Shown here in pieces: positions 1 to 5,644 of a DNA stretch of 7,562 nucleotides. Positions within the stretch are counted from its first letter, which is position 1, and each line of letters starts with the position of its first letter. Made by a program: the position numbers and the translations under genes. Source of the DNA: Deltaproteobacteria bacterium (GTDB lineage Bacteria > Myxococcota_A > UBA796 > UBA2385); contig RFKJ01000675.1 of NCBI GenBank assembly GCA_003694325.1, forward strand, positions 1-7,562, written 5' to 3'. The notes below the pieces were generated by a model, which did no database searches, was not told the DNA's origin, and was given only the letters and a program-made list of their open reading frames with translations.

Positions 1-2
1 AT

Positions 3-299
3 GGGGGGATCATCCCCTGCCGGAACTGCGGGGGGGTGGTGGTGGAGCTCGTCGTCACCACGCCGTCCTGGGCGCCCGTCGAGGTGGCCGTCCTGTACGG
101 CCCTGGCGGGACGGAGCTGGCGCGCTTCGAGGCGCGCGCCGGCGGCCGGCCGGCGGTCGACCAGACCCTGGTCCTGCGCGATGTGGACTGGATCGTGGCC
201 GCGGCCTGGGGATCGATGGAGGCCGAACCGACCGGGTGGGTTCCCTGGGCCGTGACCACCCCCGTGTGGGTGCGGCACGACGCCGGCCGCACGGATTGA
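3..299 (+). CDS. C-terminal fragment of a protein resembling the tail of CehA/McbA-type PHP-domain metallohydrolases
   Basis: The frame is open from the left edge, so this is the last 98 residues of a longer protein. A GTG at 36 could be read as a start, but the frame continues upstream without a stop and no convincing ribosome site precedes it. Visible pattern: a beta-rich segment with VELVVTTPSWAPVEVAVLY, then a DQTLVLRDVDWIVAAAWG stretch, and finally WAVTTPVWV just before the stop. In CehA/McbA-type PHP proteins the domain after the metal-binding part has the same layout: a strand with 'APSW.pv..v.v..nG', a 'D.W.vv.a.G' strand, and a closing 'a.TNPi.V' motif. The match rests on remembered family patterns and not on a search; the catalytic His/Asp residues lie outside the window. 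It could be another beta-sandwich tail. It ends 95 bp before the next gene, with a hairpin directly after the stop. Confidence 0.55.
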   Translation, partial: GGIIPCRNCGGVVVELVVTTPSWAPVEVAVLYGPGGTELARFEARAGGRPAVDQTLVLRDVDWIVAAAWGSMEAEPTGWVPWAVTTPVWVRHDAGRTD

Positions 300-301
300 G
301 C

Positions 302-338
302 GCGCCGCCGGGGACGTCGAAGGCCCGAGTGGCGGCGC
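302..338 (+). terminator. GC-rich hairpin just after the stop codon, candidate terminator
   Basis: GCGCCGCC (302-309) is perfectly complementary to GGCGGCGC (331-338), giving an 8-bp stem with a 21-nt loop that starts three bases after the TGA of the partial gene. No T-run follows, so a classical intrinsic terminator is not shown. In DNA this GC-rich, 8-bp inverted repeats can occur by chance; the position supports a role in 3'-end formation. Confidence 0.3.
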
Positions 339-357
339 CATGGTGGCCTGGAGGGGA

Positions 358-369
358 TCGCGCTACGGT
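358..369 (+). promoter_or_regulatory. Candidate -10-type promoter element TCGCGCTACGGT
   Basis: TCGCGCTACGGT ends 25 nt before the ATG of the HMA gene. It matches TCGCGCTAAGGT before the kinase gene (5591-5602) at 11 of 12 positions and TCGCGGTAGAGT before the six-helix membrane gene (2985-2996) at 9 of 12. The core TACGGT fits the TAnnnT form of bacterial -10 boxes. No good -35 hexamer is seen 16-18 bp upstream. Confidence 0.45.
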
Positions 370-394
370 GGCCGGGTACCGAACCGGAGGCACC

Positions 395-625
395 ATGTCC
401 CCCTCGATCATCGACCTGCACCTGCCCGTGGAAGGGATGTCCTGCGGTGGCTGCGTCAACTCGGTCCAGAAGGCGCTGATGGCCCTGCCGGGGGTGGAGG
501 AGGCGGTCGCCAGCCTGGAATCCCGCTGCGTCGACGTGCGCTACGACCCCTCCCGGGCCACCCGGGAGCAGCTCGTCGACGCCATCGAGCGGGCGGGCTT
601 CGATGTCCCCGACGCGTCAGCCTGA
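395..625 (+). CDS. Small heavy-metal-associated (HMA) domain protein, CopZ-like
   Basis: This 76-residue protein is a single HMA domain. After a short beta strand (LHLPVEGM) comes the metal loop GMSCGGC at residues 14-20, with the two ligand cysteines C17 and C20. The helix, the LPGVEEAVASL segment, the VRYDPSRATREQLVDAIERAG stretch in two parts and a terminal GFDV complete the betaalphabetabetaalphabeta order of the family. Such proteins bind Cu(I) or another soft metal ion in the cytoplasm and pass it to P-type ATPases or regulators; which metal cannot be read from sequence. There is no signal peptide. A third cysteine, C45, lies in the second half and is not a family ligand. The ATG is preceded by GGAGG at 386-390 with a 4-nt gap. 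No transporter or metal regulator lies alongside. Its stop overlaps the ribosome site of the next gene, so the two are probably co-transcribed. Confidence 0.88.
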   Translation: MSPSIIDLHLPVEGMSCGGCVNSVQKALMALPGVEEAVASLESRCVDVRYDPSRATREQLVDAIERAGFDVPDASA

Positions 626-634
626 GGCGGTCCC

Positions 635-1120
635 ATGAAGATCCTGGCGCTCACCCTGCTCCTGGCCGGGCCGGCAGGTGCCGCCGATTCCGGCGCGGGG
701 ACCGATGGCGGCGCGTCCGACACCGGGACCACCGACACCGGCACCACCGATGGTGGCGCGGCCGATGGGGGTTCGGCCGACACCGGCACCACCGATGGCG
801 GCGCGGCCGATGGGGGTTCGGCCGACACCGGCGCCAGCGATGGCGGTGCCGCGGATGGCGGCACGGAGGACACCGGCACGGAGGACACCGGCACGGAGGA
901 CACCGGTGTCGCCGATGGCGGCGCGGCCGATGGGGGTTCGGCCGATACCGGCATCTCGGACAGCGGTGCGGCGGACACCTGGATCGAGGGGGGGCCGAAG
1001 ATCTACGAGATCAGCGGCGAGACCGGTGGGTTCGGCTGCGCCGGCGGTTCCAGCGCCCTGGTCCTCGGGGCCTGGCTGGCCGCCCTGGGCGTCGGGCGCC
1101 GGCGCCGGCGCGGCGGCTGA
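635..1120 (+). CDS. Secreted Asp/Gly/Thr-repeat protein with MYXO-CTERM-like anchor
   Basis: The 161-residue product has three parts. Residues 1-17 form a signal peptide (MKILALTLLLAGPAGAA) with likely cleavage around A16-A17. Residues 27-116 are 18 pentads of the form x-x-D-(T/G/S)-(G/W), such as TTDGG, AADGG, SADTG and TEDTG, making a strongly acidic and probably unstructured stretch. After a short segment (residues 117-132), the end reads FGCAGGSSALVLGAWLAALG and then GRRRRRGG: a Cys motif, a hydrophobic helix and an Arg cluster. That architecture is the MYXO-CTERM type of sorting signal, processed by myxosortase in Myxococcota, but the local motif is not a textbook match. The ATG at 635 has GAGG at 624-627, a 7-nt gap, and begins 9 nt after the HMA stop. 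Role unknown; Asp-rich repeats could bind divalent cations or act as a surface spacer. The paired HMA gene makes metal handling a reasonable guess only. Confidence 0.85.
   Translation: MKILALTLLLAGPAGAADSGAGTDGGASDTGTTDTGTTDGGAADGGSADTGTTDGGAADGGSADTGASDGGAADGGTEDTGTEDTGTEDTGVADGGAADGGSADTGISDSGAADTWIEGGPKIYEISGETGGFGCAGGSSALVLGAWLAALGVGRRRRRGG
713..982 (+). repeat. Coding tandem repeat, 18 units of 15 bp with a 45-bp higher-order unit
   Basis: Eighteen consecutive 15-bp units each encode one pentad of the form xxD(G/T/S)(G/W). A 45-bp super-unit encoding xxDGG-AADGG-SADTG is found at 743-787 and immediately again at 788-832, differing by very few bases, and once more at 908-952. A variant ending in TEDTG lies at 833-877. 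TEDTG itself is repeated three times at 863-907. The near-identity at the DNA level points to recent expansion by slippage or unequal exchange. Confidence 0.95.
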
Positions 1121-1194
1121 CCGGCCGTCGGAGGCGGTCGGCGCGGCGGCCGTGCGGCTGCTCCCGGCTTCCCCACAGGCCCGACGGTGGCCGG
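1121..1194. terminator. Imperfect inverted repeat between convergent genes, candidate bidirectional terminator
   Basis: CCGGCCGTCGG (1121-1131) directly follows the stop of the repeat protein and pairs with CCGACGGTGGCCGG (1181-1194) if three bases are bulged. The right arm lies 8 bp from the stop of the minus-strand gene, so the structure would sit just after both stops. The loop is long (49 nt) and no T-run is present. The 82-bp gap between the two convergent genes holds nothing else that I recognise. Confidence 0.3.
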
Positions 1195-1202
1195 CGGGTG
1201 GC

Positions 1203-2864
1203 TCAGCCTTCGTTGCGCAGCCGGCAGTCCAGCACCAGGCAGTTGATGGCGCTGGGGCTGTTCCCCTCTCCGAGGATGGTGTCGGCGGTCTTGGCGTCGC
1301 CGCTGAGGACGGCGATGCAGGGCAGGGCCACGGCGCGGGCCAGGGTATCGGCGGTGCGCTTGAGCGCCCACGCGCCGCGGGCCTCCAGCGAGGACAGCAC
1401 CGCCCCGGGAGGGGCGCTCTCGAAGGTGATGCCGGGATCCTTCTCGCGGTAGTCGACGCGGGTGATGTCGGCCGCCCAGTACTTGGCGATGCGGGCGGTG
1501 GAGGCGTGGATGGTGCCCACCTGGGGCAACAGGTCGCTGTCGGGACCGAGCTGGCGGGCCAGCGCCCGCAGGGTCCGGCGGGGGTTCTTCCGGTCGTCCT
1601 GGCCCTCGACGTACAGGCAGTAGGCCCGGCCCTGGGCGACCTGTTCGTGGCCGACTTCGATTTCTTCACCGTCCTGGAGGGGGGGGAGGCCCGCGGCCTC
1701 CAGGGTCGCCGACAGCAGTGCCCGCGTCTGCTCCTTGCTCTCGTACACCTCCTCGAAGTTCCGGGTGACCAGGGCGTCGGCCTGGGCCGGGATGCCCAGC
1801 CGCACCGCCTGGCGGAAGGTCATGCCCAGCGGACCCGCCCCGCACACGTCGACCGATTCGGAGTCGGTCAGCTCGGTGTACTCGCTGGTCCGGCGGCCGG
1901 GCGAGGCCGCCAGCCACACCAGCAGGCGCCCGGTGTCGGGATCGATGTCCTCCTCGGCGAGGGCCCGCTCCCGCCAGTCGGCGAACCGGGCTGCCTTGGG
2001 CGACTTCTCGTTGGTGATCCACTTGTAGCTCTCGCGCTGGTCGAAGACGAGGCGGAGGGACTTCTTCCAGGCATCCCGCAGGGCGTCGTCCTCCTCCAGG
2101 CCGGGCCCCAGGCCACGCGCCGAAGTGATCTCCTGGGCGAGCTGTTCGAGCTTGTACTCGGTGCTGTCGCCCGTCATGTTCTGGGCGAATGCCAGCTCCT
2201 GCTCGCAGGACTCGACCTTGACCTCCTGTTGCTGGAGCTGCTTCTTGAACCCGGAGATGCGGCAGGTGCTCACCCCCCCCAGGATCCAGCCGCTGGCGAT
2301 GGTGGCGAACAGGATGATGTTGCGCGGCTGGTAGATGGCGCCGGACTTGATGTAGAGCGCGACGCGCTGCGCCATCTGCATCGGGCCCATCACCAGCAGC
2401 TTGGTCCAGGCCTGGCGCTTGACCTCCTGGCCCATGGACTCGGCCGACAGTCGCCGGCGACCGGTGGCGACCCGCCGGCTCTCCTCCCGCCGGGCCTTGA
2501 TCTCCGGTGGCAGCTCGTCCAGCTCGATGACGAAGCGGGGGCCATCGGCCGTCACCACGGTGAACGAGTCTCCGGGACGGACGGCGGTGGGCGTGTTGAG
2601 CTGGACCGGACGGTGGGCGCCGGTCTTGTAGAGGAAGACCGTCGCGGTGCGCTCGCTGGGGGTGAGGATCAGGTTCTGGGGGCCCTGGCGGATGAGCTTG
2701 ACGTGCTCGGCGCGGACACCCAGCGCTTCGGGCAGGACGATGTGGCAGCGGTCGGGGTCGCTCCCGAGGCGGACCTCGACCCCTTCGAACGGGCCGAAGC
2801 GCGTGCCACCGAATTCCGGGGTCAGGCGAAGGTAGGTGACGAGCTCATCGGGAGAGGTGGGCAT
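1203..2864 (-). CDS. Membrane protein with N-terminal degenerate FHA-like domain, one TM helix and a large unrecognised exported domain
   Basis: The 553-residue protein starts with an FHA-like beta domain (about residues 10-117). The spaced pattern VRLGSDPDRCHIVLPEALGV then RAEHVKL, and later RPGDSFTVV with FVIEL, follows the FHA strand order. The usual Gly-Arg is Gly-Ser (G34-S35), the Ser of the Ser-x-x-His motif is Arg51, and only H54 remains, so classical phosphothreonine binding is doubtful. A basic linker (120-182) leads to a single membrane helix (about 183-199), then a short coiled coil (205-228) and about 320 residues I do not recognise, with cysteines at 201, 220, 341, 416, 516, 542 and 547. 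Positive charges before the helix place the FHA part in the cytoplasm and the C-terminal part outside. No clear Shine-Dalgarno precedes the ATG; it was chosen because the FHA pattern begins soon after it. The gene is divergent from the six-helix gene, whose C-terminal domain resembles this FHA-like part. Confidence 0.85.
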   Translation of the reverse strand: MPTSPDELVTYLRLTPEFGGTRFGPFEGVEVRLGSDPDRCHIVLPEALGVRAEHVKLIRQGPQNLILTPSERTATVFLYKTGAHRPVQLNTPTAVRPGDSFTVVTADGPRFVIELDELPPEIKARREESRRVATGRRRLSAESMGQEVKRQAWTKLLVMGPMQMAQRVALYIKSGAIYQPRNIILFATIASGWILGGVSTCRISGFKKQLQQQEVKVESCEQELAFAQNMTGDSTEYKLEQLAQEITSARGLGPGLEEDDALRDAWKKSLRLVFDQRESYKWITNEKSPKAARFADWRERALAEEDIDPDTGRLLVWLAASPGRRTSEYTELTDSESVDVCGAGPLGMTFRQAVRLGIPAQADALVTRNFEEVYESKEQTRALLSATLEAAGLPPLQDGEEIEVGHEQVAQGRAYCLYVEGQDDRKNPRRTLRALARQLGPDSDLLPQVGTIHASTARIAKYWAADITRVDYREKDPGITFESAPPGAVLSSLEARGAWALKRTADTLARAVALPCIAVLSGDAKTADTILGEGNSPSAINCLVLDCRLRNEG

Positions 2865-2897
2865 CGCGCTGTGCCGGGGGGCGGAGGGAAGGCGGGG

Positions 2898-2903
2898 ATG
2901 CTA
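2898..2903 (-). promoter_or_regulatory. Possible -10 element for the minus-strand FHA-like gene
   Basis: Read on the minus strand the sequence is GGTGGTAGCATCC, containing TAGCAT (TAnnnT form) 33 nt before the ATG at 2864. It shares only the TA...T core with the other candidate promoters in the window, and no clear -35 box is seen. This is a weak call. Confidence 0.2.
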
Positions 2904-2940
2904 CCACCCCAAGGGGGGACGGGGTACGCCGACGAGATGG

Positions 2941-2959
2941 CCGGGACGCCGGGTCCCGG
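2941..2959. promoter_or_regulatory. Perfect inverted repeat in the divergent intergenic region, possible operator
   Basis: CCGGGAC (2941-2947) and GTCCCGG (2953-2959) form perfect 7-bp arms around a 5-bp centre. The repeat lies in the 178-bp gap between the divergent FHA-like gene and six-helix gene, 25 bp before the candidate promoter element of the latter. It could be a binding site for a dimeric regulator acting on both directions. The high GC content makes chance occurrence a real alternative. Confidence 0.3.
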
Positions 2960-2984
2960 GGGTTGCGCCCCGGGGGCGGGCCCG

Positions 2985-2996
2985 TCGCGGTAGAGT
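2985..2996 (+). promoter_or_regulatory. Candidate -10-type promoter element TCGCGGTAGAGT
   Basis: TCGCGGTAGAGT lies 46 nt before the ATG at 3043 and shares the TCGCGnTAnnGT form with elements before the HMA and kinase genes. The core TAGAGT fits TAnnnT. No -35 box is visible at standard spacing. Confidence 0.45.
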
Positions 2997-3023
2997 CCGC
3001 CCGCCGCTGCGATGCGCGCGCGG

Positions 3024-3041
3024 TCCACGTGGAGGCCCACG
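3024..3041 (+). promoter_or_regulatory. Ribosome site inside a palindrome and small hairpin before the six-helix gene
   Basis: TCCACGTGGA (3024-3033) is a perfect 10-bp palindrome overlapping the Shine-Dalgarno GGAGG (3031-3035). In RNA, CGTGG (3028-3032) can also pair with CCACG (3037-3041) around a 4-nt loop, which would partly hide the ribosome site. The ATG at 3043 follows the GGAGG after 7 nt, supporting this start over the open frame that runs further upstream. Whether the structure has any regulatory effect is unknown. Confidence 0.35.
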
Positions 3042-3042
3042 G

Positions 3043-4044
3043 ATGAACATCTTCCTCGTGCCCTACACCCGGTGGCGTCACCTCGCCATGGCCCTGTGGT
3101 GTGGCGGGTTCGGGCTGATGGCCTGGTGGCTGGTGCTGGCCCTGACCGTCGTGGGGGGGCCGAAGTGGGCGCCGGAGTGGGACGGGCCGATCCTCCTGGG
3201 CACCATCGCCGCCTTCGTGTCGGGGGGCAGCATCCTCGGCGAGGACAACCTGCGCCGGACCCCCATCCTCAAGCGCCTCCTGCGCGGCGTGATCGCCGTG
3301 GTGATCGCGGTGGCCAACACCTTGATCTGGTACTGGCTGCTCCAGCTCGTGATCCCCAAGCTGCTGCCTGATGCGTGGAGCGCCGACGCCGCCGACGCAT
3401 CGCTGGTCAGCCTGCGCTACCGCGTGGGGGACTTCCTGGCCGGGGGGCTGGCAACCGGCATCGCCTGCGCCTTCGTGCGCAAGTTCGACCACGTCGTGTC
3501 CCACGTCGCCGGCGGCATCTCCTCGGCGCTGGCGGCGGGGGCGGCCTGGTACCTGCTGGGATCGAACTTCCAGGGGCTGACCGACCTCTACCTGTCCGGG
3601 GCCGCGCTGGGGCTGGTCTGGGGGTTCCTGTTCGGGCTCATCACCTGGCCCATCCCCGACAGCCTGTACACCGGCTGGATCCGGGTGCTGTCCGCGGTCC
3701 GCTTCGGGCGCCGGATCCCGGTGGATGCGCCGGACGGAGGGCCCAAGGAGCGCTTCGTGGGCCACTTCCCGCGGGGCCTCGACCTGTTCCTCCCCGCCGA
3801 CCAGGGGGTGGCCGAGATGCACGTCTCGGTGGCTGTCGACGGTCGCGGGCGGTACGCGGCGCGGGGGCTGAGTCTCGCGCCGACGCGGGTGAAGCGCTTC
3901 CTCGAGCGGGTCGACATCCGCTACGACCCGCGGCGACCGGCGCCCCTGGAGACGGCGCTGTCGTCCGGCGATCGGATCCTGCTGGGAGAGGGGGAGCACC
4001 AGGCCGAGCTGGAGTTCATCATGCTGCCCAAGGAGGAGATGTGA
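3043..4044 (+). CDS. Six-helix membrane protein with C-terminal degenerate FHA-like domain
   Basis: The 333-residue protein has hydrophobic segments at about residues 14-37, 48-65, 81-107, 128-146, 157-173 and 182-203. An even number of helices and the basic stretch after the last one (R214, R220, R223, R224) put both ends in the cytoplasm. Residues 235-333 form a soluble domain with LDLFLPADQGVAEMHVSV, then LSLAPT, then SSGDRILLGEG and LEFIML. That is the strand rhythm of an FHA domain and resembles the N-terminal module of the divergent minus-strand protein (LP..xxGVxxxHV, L.L.P, GD). The canonical Arg and Ser for phosphothreonine are absent and H260 is the retained residue. The transmembrane part matches no transporter family I recognise. 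The start is supported by GGAGG with a 7-nt gap. The gene overlaps the downstream vWA gene by 4 nt, so the two are translationally coupled. Confidence 0.82.
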   Translation: MNIFLVPYTRWRHLAMALWCGGFGLMAWWLVLALTVVGGPKWAPEWDGPILLGTIAAFVSGGSILGEDNLRRTPILKRLLRGVIAVVIAVANTLIWYWLLQLVIPKLLPDAWSADAADASLVSLRYRVGDFLAGGLATGIACAFVRKFDHVVSHVAGGISSALAAGAAWYLLGSNFQGLTDLYLSGAALGLVWGFLFGLITWPIPDSLYTGWIRVLSAVRFGRRIPVDAPDGGPKERFVGHFPRGLDLFLPADQGVAEMHVSVAVDGRGRYAARGLSLAPTRVKRFLERVDIRYDPRRPAPLETALSSGDRILLGEGEHQAELEFIMLPKEEM

Positions 4045-5537
4045 ACCCGGCACGCCGGCTGCTGTGGTCGCTGACCCTGATCGTCGCCTGGTCGTGCGGG
4101 GGAGACCTGACCCCCATTCCCGGGACCACCACCCGGGTGGGCAAGCCCACCGTCGAGCCCGGCACCGAGCTGGAGCTGAAGATCTTCACCACCGAGGCCG
4201 ACTGCGTCGCCAGCGTGAACCCCGAGGATTACGACCGCTGCCTGCCGCACGTCGACCGGCGGGCCGGCCAGGTCCGGCTGGGCTTTCAATTCCGGCTGGA
4301 CAGCACCGACTTCCCCATCCCGCTGGCGGAGGACAACCTCCGGGTGATCCACAAGGGCCGGGTCGTCCAGGACGGGCCCGGCATGTCGGTGGAGGTGATC
4401 CCCCACGACCCGCTGGACGCGGCCCAGCTCTTCATCCTGGTGATCGACGCGTCCTCGTCCATGGCCGAGCGCAACGCCAAGGGACGGACCCGGATGGACC
4501 GCGTGCGCATGGCCCTGCTCACCGACGAGGTGCGGTCGGCCTTCTTTCCCAAGGGGGGCACCCGCACCGGGGTGGTGCTGCTGACCTTCACCAGCGGCGA
4601 CCCCCAGCCGGTGGGCGGCAAGCTGGAGATCCTCACGACGCCCGGCGCATTCACCCGGAAGGTGAAGAACGAGCTGCAGGTGCAGTCGGGCTACACCCAC
4701 CTCTACGACGCCGTCCGGTACGCGACCGGGCCTTTGCTGGAGGTTCCGGAGATCAAGGAGTTCGTCGACATCAACGAAGCGGCCCCGACGGTCGTGGTGT
4801 TGACCGACGGGTTCAACAACCAGGCGGCATCCGACACCTGCGCCACCAACGCCGACCGGCTGGAACGGCTGCTCGAACACCTTCGGACCGTGCGGCAGGA
4901 GACCGAGGACATCCGGTTCCGGCCGACGGTGTTCACGGTCGGGCTCGGGCGCCCGCTGCGCCCGAACTTCAAGCTCCCCGACGGGCGGGAGCCCCGGGTC
5001 CGGGCCGTCGACCTGTGCGGCCGGCGGTTCCGCGACTCGCGCATCGACGGGCAGCTCGAGCTGCTGGGGATCGACAACGCCAGCCTGGAGTTCATCGCCG
5101 ATCGGGGAGGGGGCTTCTCCTACGTCCGGCAGGGAGTGCAGGGGCTCGCCGAGGCCTTCCGGTCGGCTGCGGCCCAGCGATACGGGTGGTTCGAGGTCCG
5201 CTACCACGTGGATCCGCACTACCTGCGGCGCAGCTTCGAGACCCGACTCCGCCTGCTGTCCTACGCCAACGCGGAGGCCAGCGTGCGGATCTACCCCAGC
5301 GCCTGGCTGGACGCCCCGCCGGGGCGCAGCGTGGAGGACGGCCGGATCGTGTCGCAGCCCTTCCGGCACACGGCGACGGTGGTGATGCCGATCCTGGGGC
5401 TGCTGGTGACCCTGGGGTTCATCGGGGCCGTGGGGTTCAACACCCGCCGGATCCTGTTCGGGCGGGCCCGGCGCCCCCGGCGGTCGGCCCCCTCGTCGTC
5501 GACCACGCCTCCCCCCACGGGCGAGGTGCCCCGGTGA
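4041..5537 (+). CDS. Exported vWA-domain protein with possible lipobox and C-terminal membrane anchor
   Basis: This 498-residue protein starts at a GTG overlapping the previous stop (ATGTGA). AGGAGGAG lies just before it inside the upstream gene. Residues 1-19 (basic ARR, hydrophobic core, VAWSC) look like an export signal; C19 could be lipidated, although Ala at -3 and Trp at -2 make a poor lipobox, so ordinary cleavage or an uncleaved anchor is possible. A beta segment (about 35-125) precedes a von Willebrand A domain (about 128-378). The metal-binding MIDAS is complete: DASSS at 136-140, T219 in SGYTHLYDA, and D256 in VVLTDGFNN. vWA domains bind protein partners through this metal. Cysteines at 55, 67, 267 and 326 could form disulfides outside the cytoplasm. 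A further beta region leads to a membrane helix (about 446-467) and a basic, Ser/Thr/Pro-rich tail facing the cytoplasm. With the membrane FHA-like partner encoded upstream, it may be the outside part of a signalling complex; its ligand is unknown. Confidence 0.88.
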   Translation: MNPARRLLWSLTLIVAWSCGGDLTPIPGTTTRVGKPTVEPGTELELKIFTTEADCVASVNPEDYDRCLPHVDRRAGQVRLGFQFRLDSTDFPIPLAEDNLRVIHKGRVVQDGPGMSVEVIPHDPLDAAQLFILVIDASSSMAERNAKGRTRMDRVRMALLTDEVRSAFFPKGGTRTGVVLLTFTSGDPQPVGGKLEILTTPGAFTRKVKNELQVQSGYTHLYDAVRYATGPLLEVPEIKEFVDINEAAPTVVVLTDGFNNQAASDTCATNADRLERLLEHLRTVRQETEDIRFRPTVFTVGLGRPLRPNFKLPDGREPRVRAVDLCGRRFRDSRIDGQLELLGIDNASLEFIADRGGGFSYVRQGVQGLAEAFRSAAAQRYGWFEVRYHVDPHYLRRSFETRLRLLSYANAEASVRIYPSAWLDAPPGRSVEDGRIVSQPFRHTATVVMPILGLLVTLGFIGAVGFNTRRILFGRARRPRRSAPSSSTTPPPTGEVPR

Positions 5538-5570
5538 GCGGCGTGCTGCCGGGCCTGAGCGGGCGCGGGC

Positions 5571-5588
5571 CGGCCCGGGCCCGGGCCG
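5571..5588. promoter_or_regulatory. 18-bp perfect palindrome upstream of the kinase promoter element
   Basis: CGGCCCGGGCCCGGGCCG is a perfect 18-bp palindrome centred between 5579 and 5580. It ends two bases before the candidate -10 element of the kinase gene and begins 34 nt after the stop of the vWA gene. It could be an operator overlapping the -35 region or a hairpin ending the vWA transcript. Its pure G/C composition makes chance palindromes more likely than in average DNA. Confidence 0.35.
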
Positions 5589-5590
5589 AC

Positions 5591-5602
5591 TCGCGCTAAG
5601 GT
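5591..5602 (+). promoter_or_regulatory. Candidate -10-type promoter element TCGCGCTAAGGT
   Basis: TCGCGCTAAGGT lies 42 nt before the TTG start of the kinase and differs by one base from the element before the HMA gene. The -35 position is occupied by the G/C palindrome at 5571-5588, with no recognisable hexamer. It implies that the kinase can be transcribed separately from the vWA gene. Confidence 0.45.
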
Positions 5603-5630
5603 GGGAGGCGGACCGGCTGCGTCCGCCCCC
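5603..5630 (+). promoter_or_regulatory. Leader hairpin next to the kinase ribosome site
   Basis: GGCGGAC (5607-5613) pairs perfectly with GTCCGCC (5621-5627) around the 7-nt loop CGGCTGC. With one bulged A, GGG (5603-5605) and CCC (5628-5630) extend the stem to 10 bp. The structure ends two bases before the Shine-Dalgarno GGAGG and could limit or time ribosome access to a gene that also uses a weak TTG start. Confidence 0.4.
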
Positions 5631-5632
5631 CG

Positions 5633-5637
5633 GGAGG
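5633..5637 (+). promoter_or_regulatory. Shine-Dalgarno site fixing a TTG start
   Basis: GGAGG lies 7 nt before the TTG at 5645. The next in-frame ATG is far inside the kinase domain, after the glycine loop and catalytic Lys, so the TTG is the only start that leaves an intact kinase. Confidence 0.8.
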
Positions 5638-5644
5638 AAGGAAC

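Noticed and set aside
36..299. A complete 87-residue gene starting at GTG 36
   Set aside because: The frame stays open to the left edge, and the residues resemble the end of a larger protein; no good ribosome site precedes the GTG.
743..952. Spaced near-identical 45-bp repeats as a CRISPR array
   Set aside because: The copies are adjacent and in frame, encode protein pentads, and have no unique spacers of constant length between them.
541..978. An antisense open frame made of Ser/Ala/Pro/Val pentads
   Set aside because: It is the mirror of the 15-bp repeat in the plus-strand gene. It has no signal peptide or ribosome site, while the plus frame has signal peptide, anchor and operon context.
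678..2993. A 771-codon plus-strand open frame across the repeat gene and opposite the FHA-like gene
   Set aside because: It begins inside the repeat gene in another frame and then reads the complement of a well-supported gene; the product is of low complexity without motifs.
2836..3042. N-terminal extension of the six-helix protein to the upstream end of its frame
   Set aside because: The extension would overlap the divergent gene, cover the candidate promoter and read an Arg/Gly/Pro-rich stretch; the ATG at 3043 has a well-placed GGAGG.
2845..4053. A 402-codon open frame antisense to the six-helix membrane gene
   Set aside because: Its composition is Pro/Arg/Gly/His-rich and low in structure, as expected opposite a high-GC gene. 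The plus-strand frame has clear helices, an FHA-like end, a ribosome site and coupling to the vWA gene.
3921..5369. A 482-codon antisense open frame over the vWA gene
   Set aside because: The sense strand encodes a complete MIDAS and export signal. The antisense product has no recognisable motif and is an effect of GC bias at third positions.
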